In this document: one piece after another, positions 1 to 11,894 of the stretch
How the letters are laid out: every line of letters begins with the position of its first letter
Numbering within the stretch: the stretch's first letter is position 1
Source: Rotaria socialis
Lineage: Eukaryota; Rotifera; Eurotatoria; Philodinida; Philodinidae
DNA: 64,000 nt
Reading direction: 5' to 3'
Assembly: GCA_905331475.1 (NCBI GenBank)
Contig: CAJNYU010000289.1
Span: 62,001-126,000 of the forward strand
Notes under the pieces: model-generated
Database searches by the model: none
Seen by the model: the letters and a program-made list of their open reading frames with translations, nothing else
Told to the model about the DNA's origin: nothing
Position numbers and translations under genes: made by a program

Positions 1-773
1 ATTAAAAAATTCCCGTGAATTTGACCCCGAATGTACCTCATTTGCAATATCATATCATGATCGTGTTAGAGATGAGGTAATTCTTATCTTGATAAATGTC
101 ATCATCACGTGACAAAATCTATTGATGATTCTTTTTTCAATTAAAATTACATATGCAAGTGTATCAATCGGTTCACATATGAGAAGGCAACTCATTAAAT
201 CATTGAAGACTTTTCGGACATTTCGATCTTGTCTTTCGACGTCAAATATGAAAATACCTTTTTCGCTTTCATCTCTATTTTTAATCTCATCAAACTGAAA
301 TCTATCATGATCAACTACTTATACAAAGACACATGGTCAACTCATAGATATATCGATAACGACTCTCATAATTTTATTGTCTTCTTCTTAGTTGCCCGAC
401 AGATGGTCGAAATTATACTTTTTTTCTCTTTCATTTCATTTTCTGAATTAAAAGAAACGATTGTGCGCGGTGTGTTTGTCATCTATGCGAATGCACACGA
501 ATAAGAAGAAGAAGAAGAAGAAGGGAAGAAAAAAAGCATATACATACACAAACAGGCATTCAACACAATTAGACAGATACACCGGCCAATATATTGAACG
601 AAAAAAACAAAACAAAAAGAAAGAAAGAAAGAAAGAAAACGGCAATTTTTACATTCATTTCCATCCGTCCGTCATATATATATATTGAATACACAATGAC
701 CGCTGCCGTCCACATTTCCATATTCATACTAATTAAGATGAATGCTTATATAAAGTGAACATTAGTTGAATAC
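1..773. other. Upstream spacer with simple repeats
   Basis: No gene is supported here. The stretch holds an AAG run near 505-524, an AAAG run near 615-640 and a short TA run near 673-685. It precedes the HMG-box gene at 774 and probably contains its 5' UTR and promoter, but I see no specific regulatory motif. Short open frames here are low-complexity. Confidence 0.6.
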
Positions 774-2108
774 ATGTCAAACATAGAATTATCATCGAGT
801 ATGTCGTCACGTATTCTTACAGCATCATCAGTAACTAATCTTCCAACGAATGCAATAATCATTCCAGCTATGAAAACTAATTCAACAGTAAATAAAAATT
901 TAATAAATCCTCTACAGATTGGTGATGCTTCTTTCCAAAAACTTCGCACAATAACAACAACACCTGTTATTCGAACATCAAATAATACAACGATGAATTC
1001 AAATCCTACAGTTTTCATTGTCAATAATAATAATAATAGTAATAGTAATAACTATATTAGATCAGATTCAAAACAACCCATGACTTTAAATCGTTTTTTA
1101 TTAACCAATAATACAACATCAAGAAATCCAACAATAATCAATGCGCAAAATACAATTGATTTAAATACACTCGTCAATAATATCAGTACATTCAATCAAA
1201 TATCTTTTTTACCATCAACAAATTCTAATCTATCAGCACAAAATAGTATTACACAACTTCTCGAAACACCTCTCAGCGTTATGCAACAGCCTACAACTTC
1301 ACGTACTGATTGTAGTAAGTTATGAATTTCGTTTTAAGAATTCATAAGACAACTTTATTTTCTCTATTCGTTAGTTATAACATCAACCAATAAGGAAAAT
1401 CAAAATGAACATGTCTTCACAAAAACAAAAGCTTTGGTTGAACTTCTAACAGGATCAAATATTCAACCACCATCATCATTTGGTTCAACATCAATCGAAC
1501 CATCGACATCAACACCATATTCAGATGCAACGAAAACTCGTTCAAAAAAACGTGTCAATCGTGTTAAACGACCAATGAATGCATTTATGGTTTTTTCACA
1601 AATTGAACGTCGAAAAATTGTTCAATTAGCACCGGATATGCATAATGCTGAAATATCAAAATATTTAGGTGCACGATGGAAACGTTTAACTGAAATTGAA
1701 CGTCGACCATTCATTGATGAAGCAGAACGATTAAAAATGCTTCATTTACGTGAATATCCTGATTATAAATACAAACCGCGTAAACGTCTCAGAAAAGGTT
1801 TATTAACAAACAACTCATCGATTCATATTGATACATCAGATACTTCATCAGATGCATTAACGCCAAAATTAGATCAACAAACTAATGAAAACACATCAAC
1901 GTCAATTGAAAATTTAGATATATTCACAAATATTGATGATTCTTTATTTTCATCGTCGTCACAACAACAATTTGATCCACTTTTGCTCGATGCACTTGCT
2001 ACAGCTGATGTACAAACACAGGAAGCTTTTTTTAATCAAATTCAAACACTTGGTGATTTCAAGTTGTGGGCTGATCTAGATTTAACAAATATTGATATAT
2101 CTTTATAA
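774..2108 (+). CDS. SoxC-like HMG-box transcription factor
   Basis: Two exons, 774-1314 and 1375-2108, joined across a 60-bp intron (GTAAGT at 1315, AG at 1373-1374) that keeps frame. They give about 424 residues ending at TAA 2106-2108. The HMG box lies near residues 243-321. It contains [18 protein letters not shown], then DMHNAEISK and [12 protein letters not shown], which match SoxC (Sox4/11/12) box signatures. The family binds ACAAWG-type sites in the minor groove and bends DNA in the nucleus. The N-terminal ~190 residues are Asn/Ser/Thr-rich and look disordered. The acidic, Ser/Gln-rich C-terminus could be a transactivation region (inference). Odd points: the usual Trp of the FMVW signature is Phe, and vertebrate SoxC genes are generally intronless, whereas this one has an intron upstream of the box. 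A polyadenylation-like AATAAA lies near 2345. Confidence 0.9.
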
Positions 2109-5100
2109 ATAATTATTCAATAGAATCTTTCTCAAAAAAAATTGACATTTATTTTTCTGTTTTTCTTTTTCTTTTGTTTGTGTTAGTATCTCTGACCAGA
2201 AAAAAATTAATTCTTTTTTTTTATTTTTCTTGTGATCTTCAAGCAATGTAAAACATGAACAAAAAATCTGTTTTTTACTAGAAAGTTTTTTTTTAATCAT
2301 AATACTAAACATGAATGTTACACATGTGCATATTTACATTAAAGAATAAAAATAAAAACAATATCGAATTAGGTTAAGAATGAATTGAAATCGAGACCAT
2401 GTGCTTGTGCCATATTATTCGTTGAATATGGATAGTTTAACTAAATAGAAAGAAAATTTTGATATCGTTCTCATGTAATCGGATTCAAAGTTAGAATTAG
2501 ACGTTTATCAATGTGCGATTTTTGAGTTATTTAGCATACTCTTTCTAATAATCGTATTGACGAGACATACTGCTAATAATTCACCTATCATGGTTACAGG
2601 AAGAAAAATCAAGAAAGTAAAAACTGGACCTTTCATTAGTTAATCGAGAGCAATAGAACAGATCTTATTCTCGTGATTATACTTGTTTCAAGCTGATAAT
2701 CGTTTTCATGAGTTATAACTTGAGAAAGAATTCAAAGACTGTTTTGACTTCGATCATGCGTACTCATCGTACAGGTTTAGAGAGAGCGAGAGAGAGAAAG
2801 AGATGCATTCAGCTTTTAAAGTACACGATATTCTGATTGAATAGCAAAGAATAAAGCTCACCATTGACATAATACCTGTGTTGTTCAATCTACGTCATGA
2901 ATAAGTTATTGTGCTGATTCTGGTCACTCCTAAAAAAAGGCTCTAATACAAGTCTCCGTATTCAATTCTGTTCTGCGTTTACGATAAGATTTTAAGGAAA
3001 AGAAACCCCTTTCTATTTGGTTCTTGAATCTTCTCCATCTCTATAGCTATCTGTAATGGTAGATAGGACACTGTTCTGAACCAGTTTAACCATTTCTCAT
3101 TATGCATCTAGATGAACATGGATTGATTACAAGTCTAACATTTGAATCTTTACAATGAGCTTATCTATATTATCTTAAAGACATGCCGATGGAATAGTAC
3201 TCTATTGATATCATATCGCAAGACTACTATTTGAGAAAAAAAAATTTAGTTTTATTTGGGTCCTCATTTTATAGACGGCATTTTAGTTTGTTTGAAAAAA
3301 ATGTGTCAATCTACAGTATGTACCATATCCATGTTGTTTTTATATAAGCTTAGTTATTGTCGTATAAAAATACATTGCGATAAATGCATGCCTGGCTTTT
3401 ACGAAATTTTTCGAGGATTGAAAAGGCCACTATTTTTCTCCCCTTACCAAGAAATTGTATATAAACAATTAAGTTCTATGAAGTATTACAATCTGTCATA
3501 GTCTTTCAAGTAAACTGGAATTAATTTAAAGAGTAAAAATCCAAAGAAAATCTCGAATTATACTTTCATCTATTGTCAATCGTTCTCTAATGAATATCTT
3601 TTGAAAACAGCAACATAGAGATTTGGTTTTGGTTTCTTCACTGTAACTTATTCTAAGGATTTCATCTGATTTCAGTATATTTGAGTTTGGATTCATTTTG
3701 TAATTTAGAAGATCGAAATATTGAAAATGAATTATATAGAACTTCTTAATTTTCTCCGAATACTCATGCTATTTCAATAACCCTAAATTCTCGTATCTGA
3801 AATTTTGGATATTTCTTGAAATAGAAGGATAATATTTGTTCTGTTCGATTGTTCACGGAATTAATATTTTTTCTTCGATGTTTTCGCATGCAAAACTACA
3901 AATACATCTGAGACAAAGTGGTTCATCGGAAAACAAGCAATGAACCGATGATAAATCTATTAAAAAAGAAAACATCATGACATAGTTTTATTGTTTACAA
4001 AAAATATTCAATCAAATTTAATGTTTCTTTTTTCCGTGCGAGTCTTTTTCAACTTATTCGAATTATCACTCTCCTATTTGATGACGCATTCAACTGAAAA
4101 TTTGTTAATTCGTTTCATTCGTTCTAATCAATTATCATTGTCAGAAAACTTCCGGCTGATGATAAAAACGAACAGTATTGTAAATTTATCACGAAAGATT
4201 ATGAAGCATTTAAAACGTAAGAATTAAAGTCTATCTTACGTTCAATATAAATGATTCCGAACAGATTCTAAATAGTAAAAAACTAGACGACTACTTTCCT
4301 AGACCGTAAAGTTCGCTTACGACAAAATTCAAATGGTGTTCTGATATACGATAAAATCTTTCATTTTGACGTATATGTTTCAGTAAAATAAACAGCTGAA
4401 GCTGGCTGAATGATCTCTTGTAAAGGCCTATCGATGTATTTCTAAAAATACTTATGCCTCCTGTATGATATTTAATTATGAGAAAGTAGGATAAGAGTTC
4501 AGATGAATTTTTAGCTTCAATCATTTTCTCTGTGCATAATATAACACCTTTTAAGAGTGTGAATGTGAATACGAGAGAAATTTGGAAATTTCTCACTAGA
4601 TGTGTCACTCTTTTCTTTCATTCCTAAAAACAGAAAGGTGTCCTAAATTCGGTATGAAAGAAAAATTCTAGAAAACATCATTTATGAGTTCTGTTTGTCT
4701 CTCAAGAGTAAAATACTCAGAAGCGACAGTTTTAAGGTCTTTAATTGAAATAATACCACACATTATAATGTAATAGTTCTGACTTAGACACTTCATGATT
4801 AATATGAACATAGTGTATTTGTAATCGAATATAAATTATTCTGTGCATCTTTAATTTTTAAAAATAACAATAGCCGAACGCTGAGCAATGAAAGTTGTAA
4901 CATTCATGTTTTGTTCAAATAGACAGGATTTGGATAGATATTAATTGATGCAACGAATGATTGAAGAATAGTACTTATTTGTTTGGATCTGTTTTGAAAT
5001 TGATAGAAGACATAGTGGTCTAGATTTAGTTTTGAGTAGTGAAGAATATAAGAAAAACTACTATCGTTTTAAGAGTATAATGTATATTTAACTAAATTTT

Positions 5101-6089
5101 GAATAGTTTCAGAGTACATGAAGCTGAAAATCTGCGTAGACGTTAGCTATTGAAAATTCAATGAAGAATGCAATTTCATATAAAAATTCATCAGTCAGCT
5201 TATATTTCACTATTGTCAATGTTCAGCATTATTATTCTAGAATTGGTTCTAAACTTAAAATTGTGATTCCATGAAACTCAAATGCAAGTTTCTCATAGTA
5301 TGTAGAAACAATAAAAAATAATTTTGTGTTTCAAGATGTGTGACGATTTTCTTCAATATTAAACGTTTCCGAGTCCTCTTTGAGGGCTTATTGTTAAAAT
5401 AGAGTAATCACAGACAAACTCTTATAGTTGTTCTTTTAGTATTTCCGGTAGAAACGCTATTCTATTTTGACCTTGATTTAAATTGTTCTATCTCAGGAAA
5501 GTAACCCAGGAAAATGTTGTTATCCTATCGGTGGAATCTCTTTTTTTCCAAAGCTTATAAAAATTTATTTGCTAATACAGTTGAAAACAATTGTGATTAT
5601 TCGTATTTTTCCCAGTACTAAAAGTCAACCATAAAAACAGAGTTTGAAATAGTCATTGTAGTATAGAGTTATTATGTTAGTGAAACTTATCGAATAGAAT
5701 ACATCGTGATTTACGTCTTTGGTAGTATCACGGCGACTATCAATTAGAAAAGTTCATTGCAAACATCACTGTATGATCAAAAAATGTCTGATCCAATGAG
5801 GTCCTATCAATGATTGAAAAAAATCTTACAACTTCAAAATAGTATTATCTAAATTCTAGATAGACATTAACATACTTGATATGATTGTTGATTGGATTTA
5901 CTGCAATCGAGTGGCATCATGTTATTATCTAAATCTATATACACTGTGTAAACATAAATGTAAGACTAAGAACATGTGTCTTACTGTCATTCGTAGTTTT
6001 ATTAATCGAAGTATGAATTGCATTAATAAGACTTTGATACTGAAAAACAAGAAATTCTTTAATATTCATAATAAATTTTCTACAATAAT
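2109..6089. other. Long AT-rich spacer, no gene seen
   Basis: About 4 kb between the HMG-box gene and the next gene. Short open frames near 3256-3501, 3991-4227, 4291-4608 and 5881-6129 lack recognisable domains and look like chance frames in AT-rich DNA. A GA-rich run lies near 2781-2805. No mobile element ends, RNA gene or inverted repeat were recognised. Confidence 0.5.
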
Positions 6090-7201
6090 TTATACATGTG
6101 TAGAAAAATCTAAAATTGTTTCTGAATAATTTTTTTCTTGTTCATTAATTTTTTTCGATCGTTTTGTTTTATACGGTTGCTGATTAACGGCTTGATCGGA
6201 TACAACAATAATATCATTTGAATGAAATATTGGTTCACGTGGATCTTTATTTATAAGTAATGCTCGAATTAATTGTGTTGCTGCTTTAGCATTTAATTTA
6301 TGAAAATATGTTAAATGATGAAATAAAAATATATGTTGATCCGCACGATCACATGGAATATTTGGAATATGATGATGATCACTTAGACCTAAGAATTAAA
6401 AAAAAATATTTTAGTATTTATTTTAGAATATTCTCAATAAATTTACCGTAAATATGTCTTGATAGTAGTGGACATTTGCCTTTAAGTTTTCTAACCGCAC
6501 ATTTCGATTGCGTGATATGATCATTATTATGGAAAAGTCTTGTAATCGTTGGAGTATAGGATACTAATGCTAGAACAATTTTTTTTGCAGCACGTGAAGA
6601 TAAATTATGATGAAATTGTAAATGTTGAAAACATAGAACTTCTTTTTCAGCTCGTCCTAGAAATTTTAGGAAAATATTTCAGAAAACAAAATTAACCATA
6701 GAATGAAACAACAAAATAGTTTACCACATGGAATATTCGTTATGTCATGTTCATCAGATAAACCAAATACACCATCTTGTGTTAATGGACATTTACCTTC
6801 AATTAGAAACCGAAAAGGATTTTGAAATGAAAATTGTAACGTCTATTTGCATACATTTATAATTTTCAACGGAAATATTTTGCTTAAGCACACGTTCGTA
6901 AATACTGAATAAATGTTCATTTTGATTTACATTATTACTGATAGCACGAACTAATTTTCGGGCTGATACACTATCGAAATTATGATACCATTGAAGATGC
7001 TGATTAAGAAAAACATCGTTTGATGAACGATCACATGGAATATTTGGTATTTGATGAGACTCACTAAGGCCATAGACACCTTGAATAAAATTAAAAGAGA
7101 TATTGATGAAATAGATATATAAATAAAAGCAATAGAGTAAACGAACCAGTTTGTACAAGTGGACATCGACATTTAAAATTTTGAACTTTTTGGTATGACA
7201 T
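6090..7201 (-). CDS. Protein with three tandem C-x20-C-x11-H-x4-H modules
   Basis: Five exons on the minus strand: 7147-7201, 6855-7079, 6725-6796, 6447-6656 and 6090-6388. The four introns are 58-70 bp, all with GT..AG ends and all phase 1. The joined frame is 861 nt and gives 286 residues from ATG 7199-7201 to TAA 6090-6092. Three copies of one ~60-residue module are visible, with Cys/Cys/His/His at 13/34/46/51, 96/117/129/134 and 179/200/212/217. Spacing is identical in all three (C-x20-C-x11-H-x4-H). Each begins CPL, carries a (Y/F)GLS then an I-x-N-I-P-C core, and ends in an Ala-rich amphipathic stretch such as ARKLVRAI. The constant spacing suggests a zinc-binding fold, which is inference. 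I do not recognise the family. There is no signal peptide or membrane segment, and the C-terminus is Lys-rich (KTKRSKK), so a nuclear site is possible. Confidence 0.75.
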
Positions 7202-8736
7202 TGAATATAAATCTGAAATTCAAATAGATAAATTTATACGAAACTGTCTTATGCATCAATGTCACTTAAAGATATTGAACCTCAGTAGAAAGGTCCTTTT
7301 GAAACAAAGTAGAGTTTAAAAGGATTTGTCTGCATGAACAAAATAATATAGTCATTTTATGACTACTTTAAAAATTGACTTTCAATTTTATACTTATCAT
7401 AAGTAAAGTTTCACACGAAGTATACGGCGTAAAAGTATTTGGATATCTATATTAGCATATTAAATCTCATTTAGAATTTGTATCTATACTAAATTTGAAC
7501 TTGCAAGTTTATCTGAAAACAGCTACAATATTCTTCTAGAAAAACACTAATATAACTAGAGATCAAGCAGAAAAAAGAAATCTGTAAGCATGATTATTTT
7601 AAGGATTATGCAGTTAGAATAGAGCTTATGTAGTGAGATACGACTAAACCGGAAGTAATTTATTATTCTATAAGATTCTGTCATTAGAAACGTTACTAAA
7701 ATAATTCCTATAATTGTTAATTGTCTATGTAGAAAATTGTATGCAAATAGTATGTTGAATTTTTCCAGCATAACCCACTTAAATGCAGTTATTCATTATT
7801 TCAATGGAAACTATTTAAAAACAATGTCAGTGTCGTATTTGTATTAATTATAATAATGAGCTGTCAACTATAAGTTCAACTTGATTTATTGTTCCTCTTG
7901 ACGACTCATCAATTCAGTGAAGTTCTTAAAAAGAAAAGATGTTTTTATTACAAAATAAGCAACAAAATTTAGCCTACCATTAGACTATAGAGGTTTAATT
8001 ATTTCTTATGTTAGTTCTAGCGAATAGTATGGTACATCCAATCTATTGATCTAATTATCGTGCATCATATTTGAAAACACTTTGATTTTAGCTCTGCAAG
8101 AGAAAAAAAATTTGTTTTTGTTTTTTGTAAATCTTAATAAATAAAAATCTAAATATAGCTTTTACATTACAGTTTAGAATAAATTTTTATAATTTCTCAA
8201 TGTTTGTTTTGGCTTTTGAAGTTAAAGTAAGTTGCATTGTTTTGCCCTTCAATCGTCATTTGAAATCAAAGAAAAGGCATTCCTTCTTTCTTACGATGTT
8301 TTTTTTTATTCCATGTTTTGTTTTTTCTCTTGTGATTGATTTAAAAAAAAGAAGAAAAGTGGTAAAATAAGGAACAAAAGAAAACCTTTTAGGCCAATCA
8401 AAATTTGTCGTTCATGTAAAAAAAAGAATATGATTCATTCATGGAAGATCATAGTTCATTCAGTATGCCAGCAACGGAGAAACAAAGAAAGCGATATTCT
8501 ATTCAAGTAACAATTGATTAAATCATACTGTCATAGTAAATAAACAAACATTGAATTTTGAAATCTTTAATTCGTGCGCATAATGCACTGACAGGCGAAC
8601 TATTAAGTTTATCCATTAAGCTTGGTTTCTGACAATTTTGTCTTTGGAAAAGACTTTTCTGTGAGGAGTTGACGTTGCAATATTGCTTTGAAAATTTGAT
8701 TTATTTTCGAAATCATCATTCATGACTCGAAGTAAT
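7202..8736. other. AT-rich spacer, no gene seen
   Basis: No coding region, RNA gene or repeat boundary is supported. The open frame near 7556-7771 has no recognisable content. The first ~100 bp probably hold the promoter of the divergent minus-strand gene that starts at 7201. Confidence 0.5.
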
Positions 8737-8795
8737 GCTAATAACAGGGACGGCGCGAACGGGGGGGGGGGGGGGGGGGGGGGCCCCCAAAATTN

Positions 8796-8886
<91 letters not shown>

Positions 8887-9031
8887 CTTTAGAAATTTTT
8901 GTTTCAATTTTATTCCGATTTGCAGAAAATAGAAGAGATTTTTATTGATTTACTCCGATTTTTGAAAAAACCTCCTGTTTCCAGGTAACCCCCCTATATT
9001 TTTGTTGCTTCGCGCCGTCCCTGGCTAATAA
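8737..9031. mobile_element. hAT-type MITE containing a G/C homopolymer
   Basis: A 279-bp non-autonomous element at 8745-9023. It has 15-bp perfect terminal inverted repeats, CAGGGACGGCGCGAA at 8745-8759 and its complement at 9009-9023. It is flanked by perfect 8-bp target duplications GCTAATAA at 8737-8744 and 9024-9031. An 8-bp duplication with CAGGG ends is the hAT superfamily signature. The interior holds a run of about 23 G followed by about 90 C, with an N at 8795, so the true homopolymer length is uncertain. The open frames of poly-Gly or poly-Pro across it are artefacts. No transposase is encoded, so mobilisation would need an hAT transposase from elsewhere. Confidence 0.9.
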
Positions 9032-9610
9032 TATTCTTTCTGTAACTCTTTTGCAAAAATTTGATAACTAAGACCAACATCTCTTGGCAAATTTCAAGAT
9101 TTTAATTTTTTTTTAATGCTAACATTTATTAGAGAGACTCCAGATATTGTCTTATTTACTTATTGTCATGTGAAAGCGACAACTAAGCAGGAATGGATGA
9201 ATTCAAAGAAATCAGGTTAATTTTCAAAGTTGAGGATATTGAAAATATTCTATTCGAGATTCTTCTTAAATGATGATGATTTTAAATTCCAGAAGATCGA
9301 TTATCTATTTTTTTTAGAGCACAGAAAAGAGAACTATAAGAATACGAACGGATTTGGAGAAATGTAATGTTAGTTTTTCTTAAAATAACTGAAATCAATC
9401 GTATATTACAATAAGAGCTTGTTCAAGTTATCCTAATTATTCGAATAATTGACAGTGATTGAATCATGTTTTCTAAATAAACTGATAGTTTTTTTTTCAG
9501 AAATAATTTCCTAGCAGGAGAATATATTTAATACATATAATTAACTGTTATTCAATTTTTATTATCAATAGTCATACTATAAAATCAACATTGTTTATCT
9601 GGATTAAATT
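9032..9610. other. AT-rich spacer, nothing recognised
   Basis: No gene, RNA or repeat boundary was recognised between the hAT MITE and the next foldback element. Confidence 0.5.
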
Positions 9611-9880
9611 GACCCAGGACGAGCTTTACGACGTCCGTATACGGTGAAATACGGGCCGTATACGACGGTAAATCGCCGTATTTGGCCGTATTACATGGCT
9701 CCGTATTACGATCGTAAATCTCCGTGTTGTAATAAGGTGAAATACGATCAAAAACGACCGTAAAGCGCCGTATTTCGCCGTATACGGCACGGAGATTTAC
9801 GATCGTAATACGGAGCCATGTAATACGGCCAAATACGGCGATTTACCGTCGTATACGACCGTGTATGTTCGACCTGGGGA
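9611..9880. mobile_element. Foldback element, TACGG-rich, CCCAGG ends (copy 1)
   Basis: The element spans 9613-9878. It starts CCCAGG and ends CCTGGG, with the 2-bp flank GA on both sides (9611-9612 and 9879-9880), read as a target duplication. Two 70-bp arms at 9657-9726 and 9788-9857 are perfect inverted repeats around a ~60-bp loop. Both arms and loop are built from CGTATACGG, CGTAATACGG and CGTAAATC-type words. The GC-rich interior contrasts with the AT-rich surroundings. No protein is encoded. The arms are shared almost unchanged with the element at 48939-49225, which lies in the opposite orientation judging by the GACGAGCTTTACGACG end. Confidence 0.85.
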
Positions 9881-10159
9881 TGGAGTCTTTCAAAAACCAT
9901 AGCTACGTACCAACATCTATTTCGCCTTGATGAAACACCATATCATTCTATTCTCAATATAATTTTTAGTAATATTCATTCGTAGATTACTTTTATTTAG
10001 TAGTGTATTTAAGACTTTTATTCAACTGATCTAGCCGAAATAGAATCATAATATCTTGACTATATAGCAAAAACAAAAGACTCTACCCAGATACACTCTT
10101 CTACTACGCATATATTTTAGAAAAACACAAAAGTTTTTTTTGTTTCGATTGAATATTAA

Positions 10160-11155
10160 TCAAGTAGGAACTAATAATTGTTCTTGACGCTTTTGACGTT
10201 CTTTAGTTTTATACGTAGTATAGACATAAACCATACAACCCATTGATGTAACTAAAATGCTGATTATTTGTCTCAATGATAACGATTCACTAAATACTGC
10301 TGAACCAACAAATGCAATCAATAAGGTTTTTAATTGTCCAACCATATTATATCCTATTGCAGCATCATCTTTTATACACCATATAACGCTTGAATTAACA
10401 AAGAACGCAAGTATACCGCATAACAATAACAATGCAAATACATGCCATCCAAAGAAAATCTTCCAATCAGAATTAAATGACGAATCAATAAATGACCAAC
10501 AAGGAAATAATAAAATCGATGATATTATTGTTTGATATTGTAGAAAACGTGTTCGTTCATAGGTTGATGGTGCTGTATGTGCTTGTACCATTGCTTGATA
10601 TAGTGCGTTACAAACAACACTAATACAAGCATAAGTAACACCTAACGGATGAAAATAAAAGTCAGAATATGTATTAACCAACGTTCCGAGAACAATAATG
10701 CCAAAGCTCAATAAAACTGATAGAGAATAATTTTGAGAAAATTTTTCTTTTGTTAATATTTGAGAATTAAATCCGAATTGTAATTGAATCCATTCGATAA
10801 GCATTAATGTTGGTGGAACTTGTAATTTAATTAATTGATATGTACCGATAGTATTATGTTGCAATGATAAATTACTAAATGTTATAAATGCTGAAAATAG
10901 TCCCGATATAAGAATCAAACGAGATATTGGTAATAATGGATTTGTTGATGTTTGAATGTTTGTTGAAGGTTTCGATAGAAATGGTACAATAGTTGAAGCA
11001 AACAATCCCGAAATAACACAATTGAATATTGTTAATGTTAAACTTGAAATAGGATATTGACGAAAGATGTGTTTCGATAAATAGATTAATAGAATAGCTG
11101 ATAGAAAATTAATAGAATAATTTAAAATAAATCGCCCGTGCATAGTTATAGACAT
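10160..11155 (-). CDS. SLC35E3-like nucleotide-sugar/triose-phosphate transporter family protein
   Basis: Single exon, 331 residues. The sequence has about ten hydrophobic segments, the drug/metabolite transporter fold of SLC35 proteins. Family-specific blocks include NLSLQHNTIGTYQLIK near residue 100, a GVTYACISVVCNALYQ stretch near 175-190, and ALLLLCGILAFFVN followed by IGYNMVGQLKT. The NTIGTYQL and YNM-GxxK blocks closely resemble SLC35E3. The family sits mainly in Golgi/ER membranes and exchanges phosphorylated metabolites or nucleotide sugars. The substrate of SLC35E3 is not established, so none is given. The C-terminus (TKERQKRQEQ) is basic and probably cytosolic. The start is the first Met before the first membrane segment; a second in-frame Met lies four codons downstream. 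Confidence 0.85.
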   Translation of the reverse strand: MSITMHGRFILNYSINFLSAILLIYLSKHIFRQYPISSLTLTIFNCVISGLFASTIVPFLSKPSTNIQTSTNPLLPISRLILISGLFSAFITFSNLSLQHNTIGTYQLIKLQVPPTLMLIEWIQLQFGFNSQILTKEKFSQNYSLSVLLSFGIIVLGTLVNTYSDFYFHPLGVTYACISVVCNALYQAMVQAHTAPSTYERTRFLQYQTIISSILLFPCWSFIDSSFNSDWKIFFGWHVFALLLLCGILAFFVNSSVIWCIKDDAAIGYNMVGQLKTLLIAFVGSAVFSESLSLRQIISILVTSMGCMVYVYTTYKTKERQKRQEQLLVPT

Positions 11156-11366
11156 GTATCATAATTTTCAGTATTGAAATTTGTTGATAGACAACTAAAA
11201 TATGTGGATGATGGATGATGAAGGTTGCTCGAAAAAAAGTAACTGAAGAAATAAATAAAATCGAATAAATCAAAAAAACAGAACGAAAGAAAATAGTGCA
11301 TGCATTACTGATCGATGTGGTCTTGGAGATTATGCTAACGGAGAAGAAAAAACAAGAAATACTTTT

Positions 11367-11894
11367 TGTGTACTTCAAAAAAAATGAGTACACTCTAGAT
11401 TCGGTCAGTGTGTCCGGGCGGCCGTTAACACGATAACTTTTGAAAGCCTCATCCAATTGTCATGAAATATTGTACACAGAATGACCTCATCAATATCTCA
11501 GTCGAGTTCGAAGATGAAAGCAATCTGTGAAGAAATGGCTGAGTTATCGAAAAAATTGTCATTATTGACTAGACCATCCCTGAGGGGGGGGNCTTTTTTC
11601 TCAGAATTATTCACAACATATATAAATCGACTCAGTTTTTAACGCTGATTCTGAGTCTGATATTATTCTTGAACCAAATCGTAGTTTTCTAACGAAACAT
11701 TGCCTGAAAAAGGTCTCAAAATGCACAAAAACTGCATCGAGAAAACAAATTGCCTAGATATGTCTCAGATGACCAGTAGTTTTGGGGTTTTCCAAAGGCC
11801 TGATTTTGTAACTAACCAAAAGGACTATCGAAAGGTAAAAACCCGAACTCGATAGCTATTAATATTGGTGATTTATCACTTTTTGAAGTACACA
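11367..11894. mobile_element. Possible MITE with TGTGTACTTCAAAAA ends
   Basis: A 15-bp perfect inverted repeat, TGTGTACTTCAAAAA at 11367-11381 and its complement at 11880-11894, bounds 528 bp. The interior is slightly more GC-rich than its flanks and encodes nothing recognisable. A G run with an ambiguous base lies at 11585-11592. No clear target-site duplication is visible, so superfamily and exact limits are open. It lies upstream of the SLC35-like gene. A short perfect palindrome of CTCGGATTT type lies just outside, at about 11899-11917. Confidence 0.5.

Noticed and set aside
8716-8932. Open frames encoding long poly-Gly or poly-Pro
   Set aside because: They are translations of the G/C homopolymer inside the hAT MITE, interrupted by an ambiguous base, and have no gene context.
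10257-10535. 92-codon plus frame inside the SLC35-like gene
   Set aside because: It is an antisense shadow of the transporter coding sequence.
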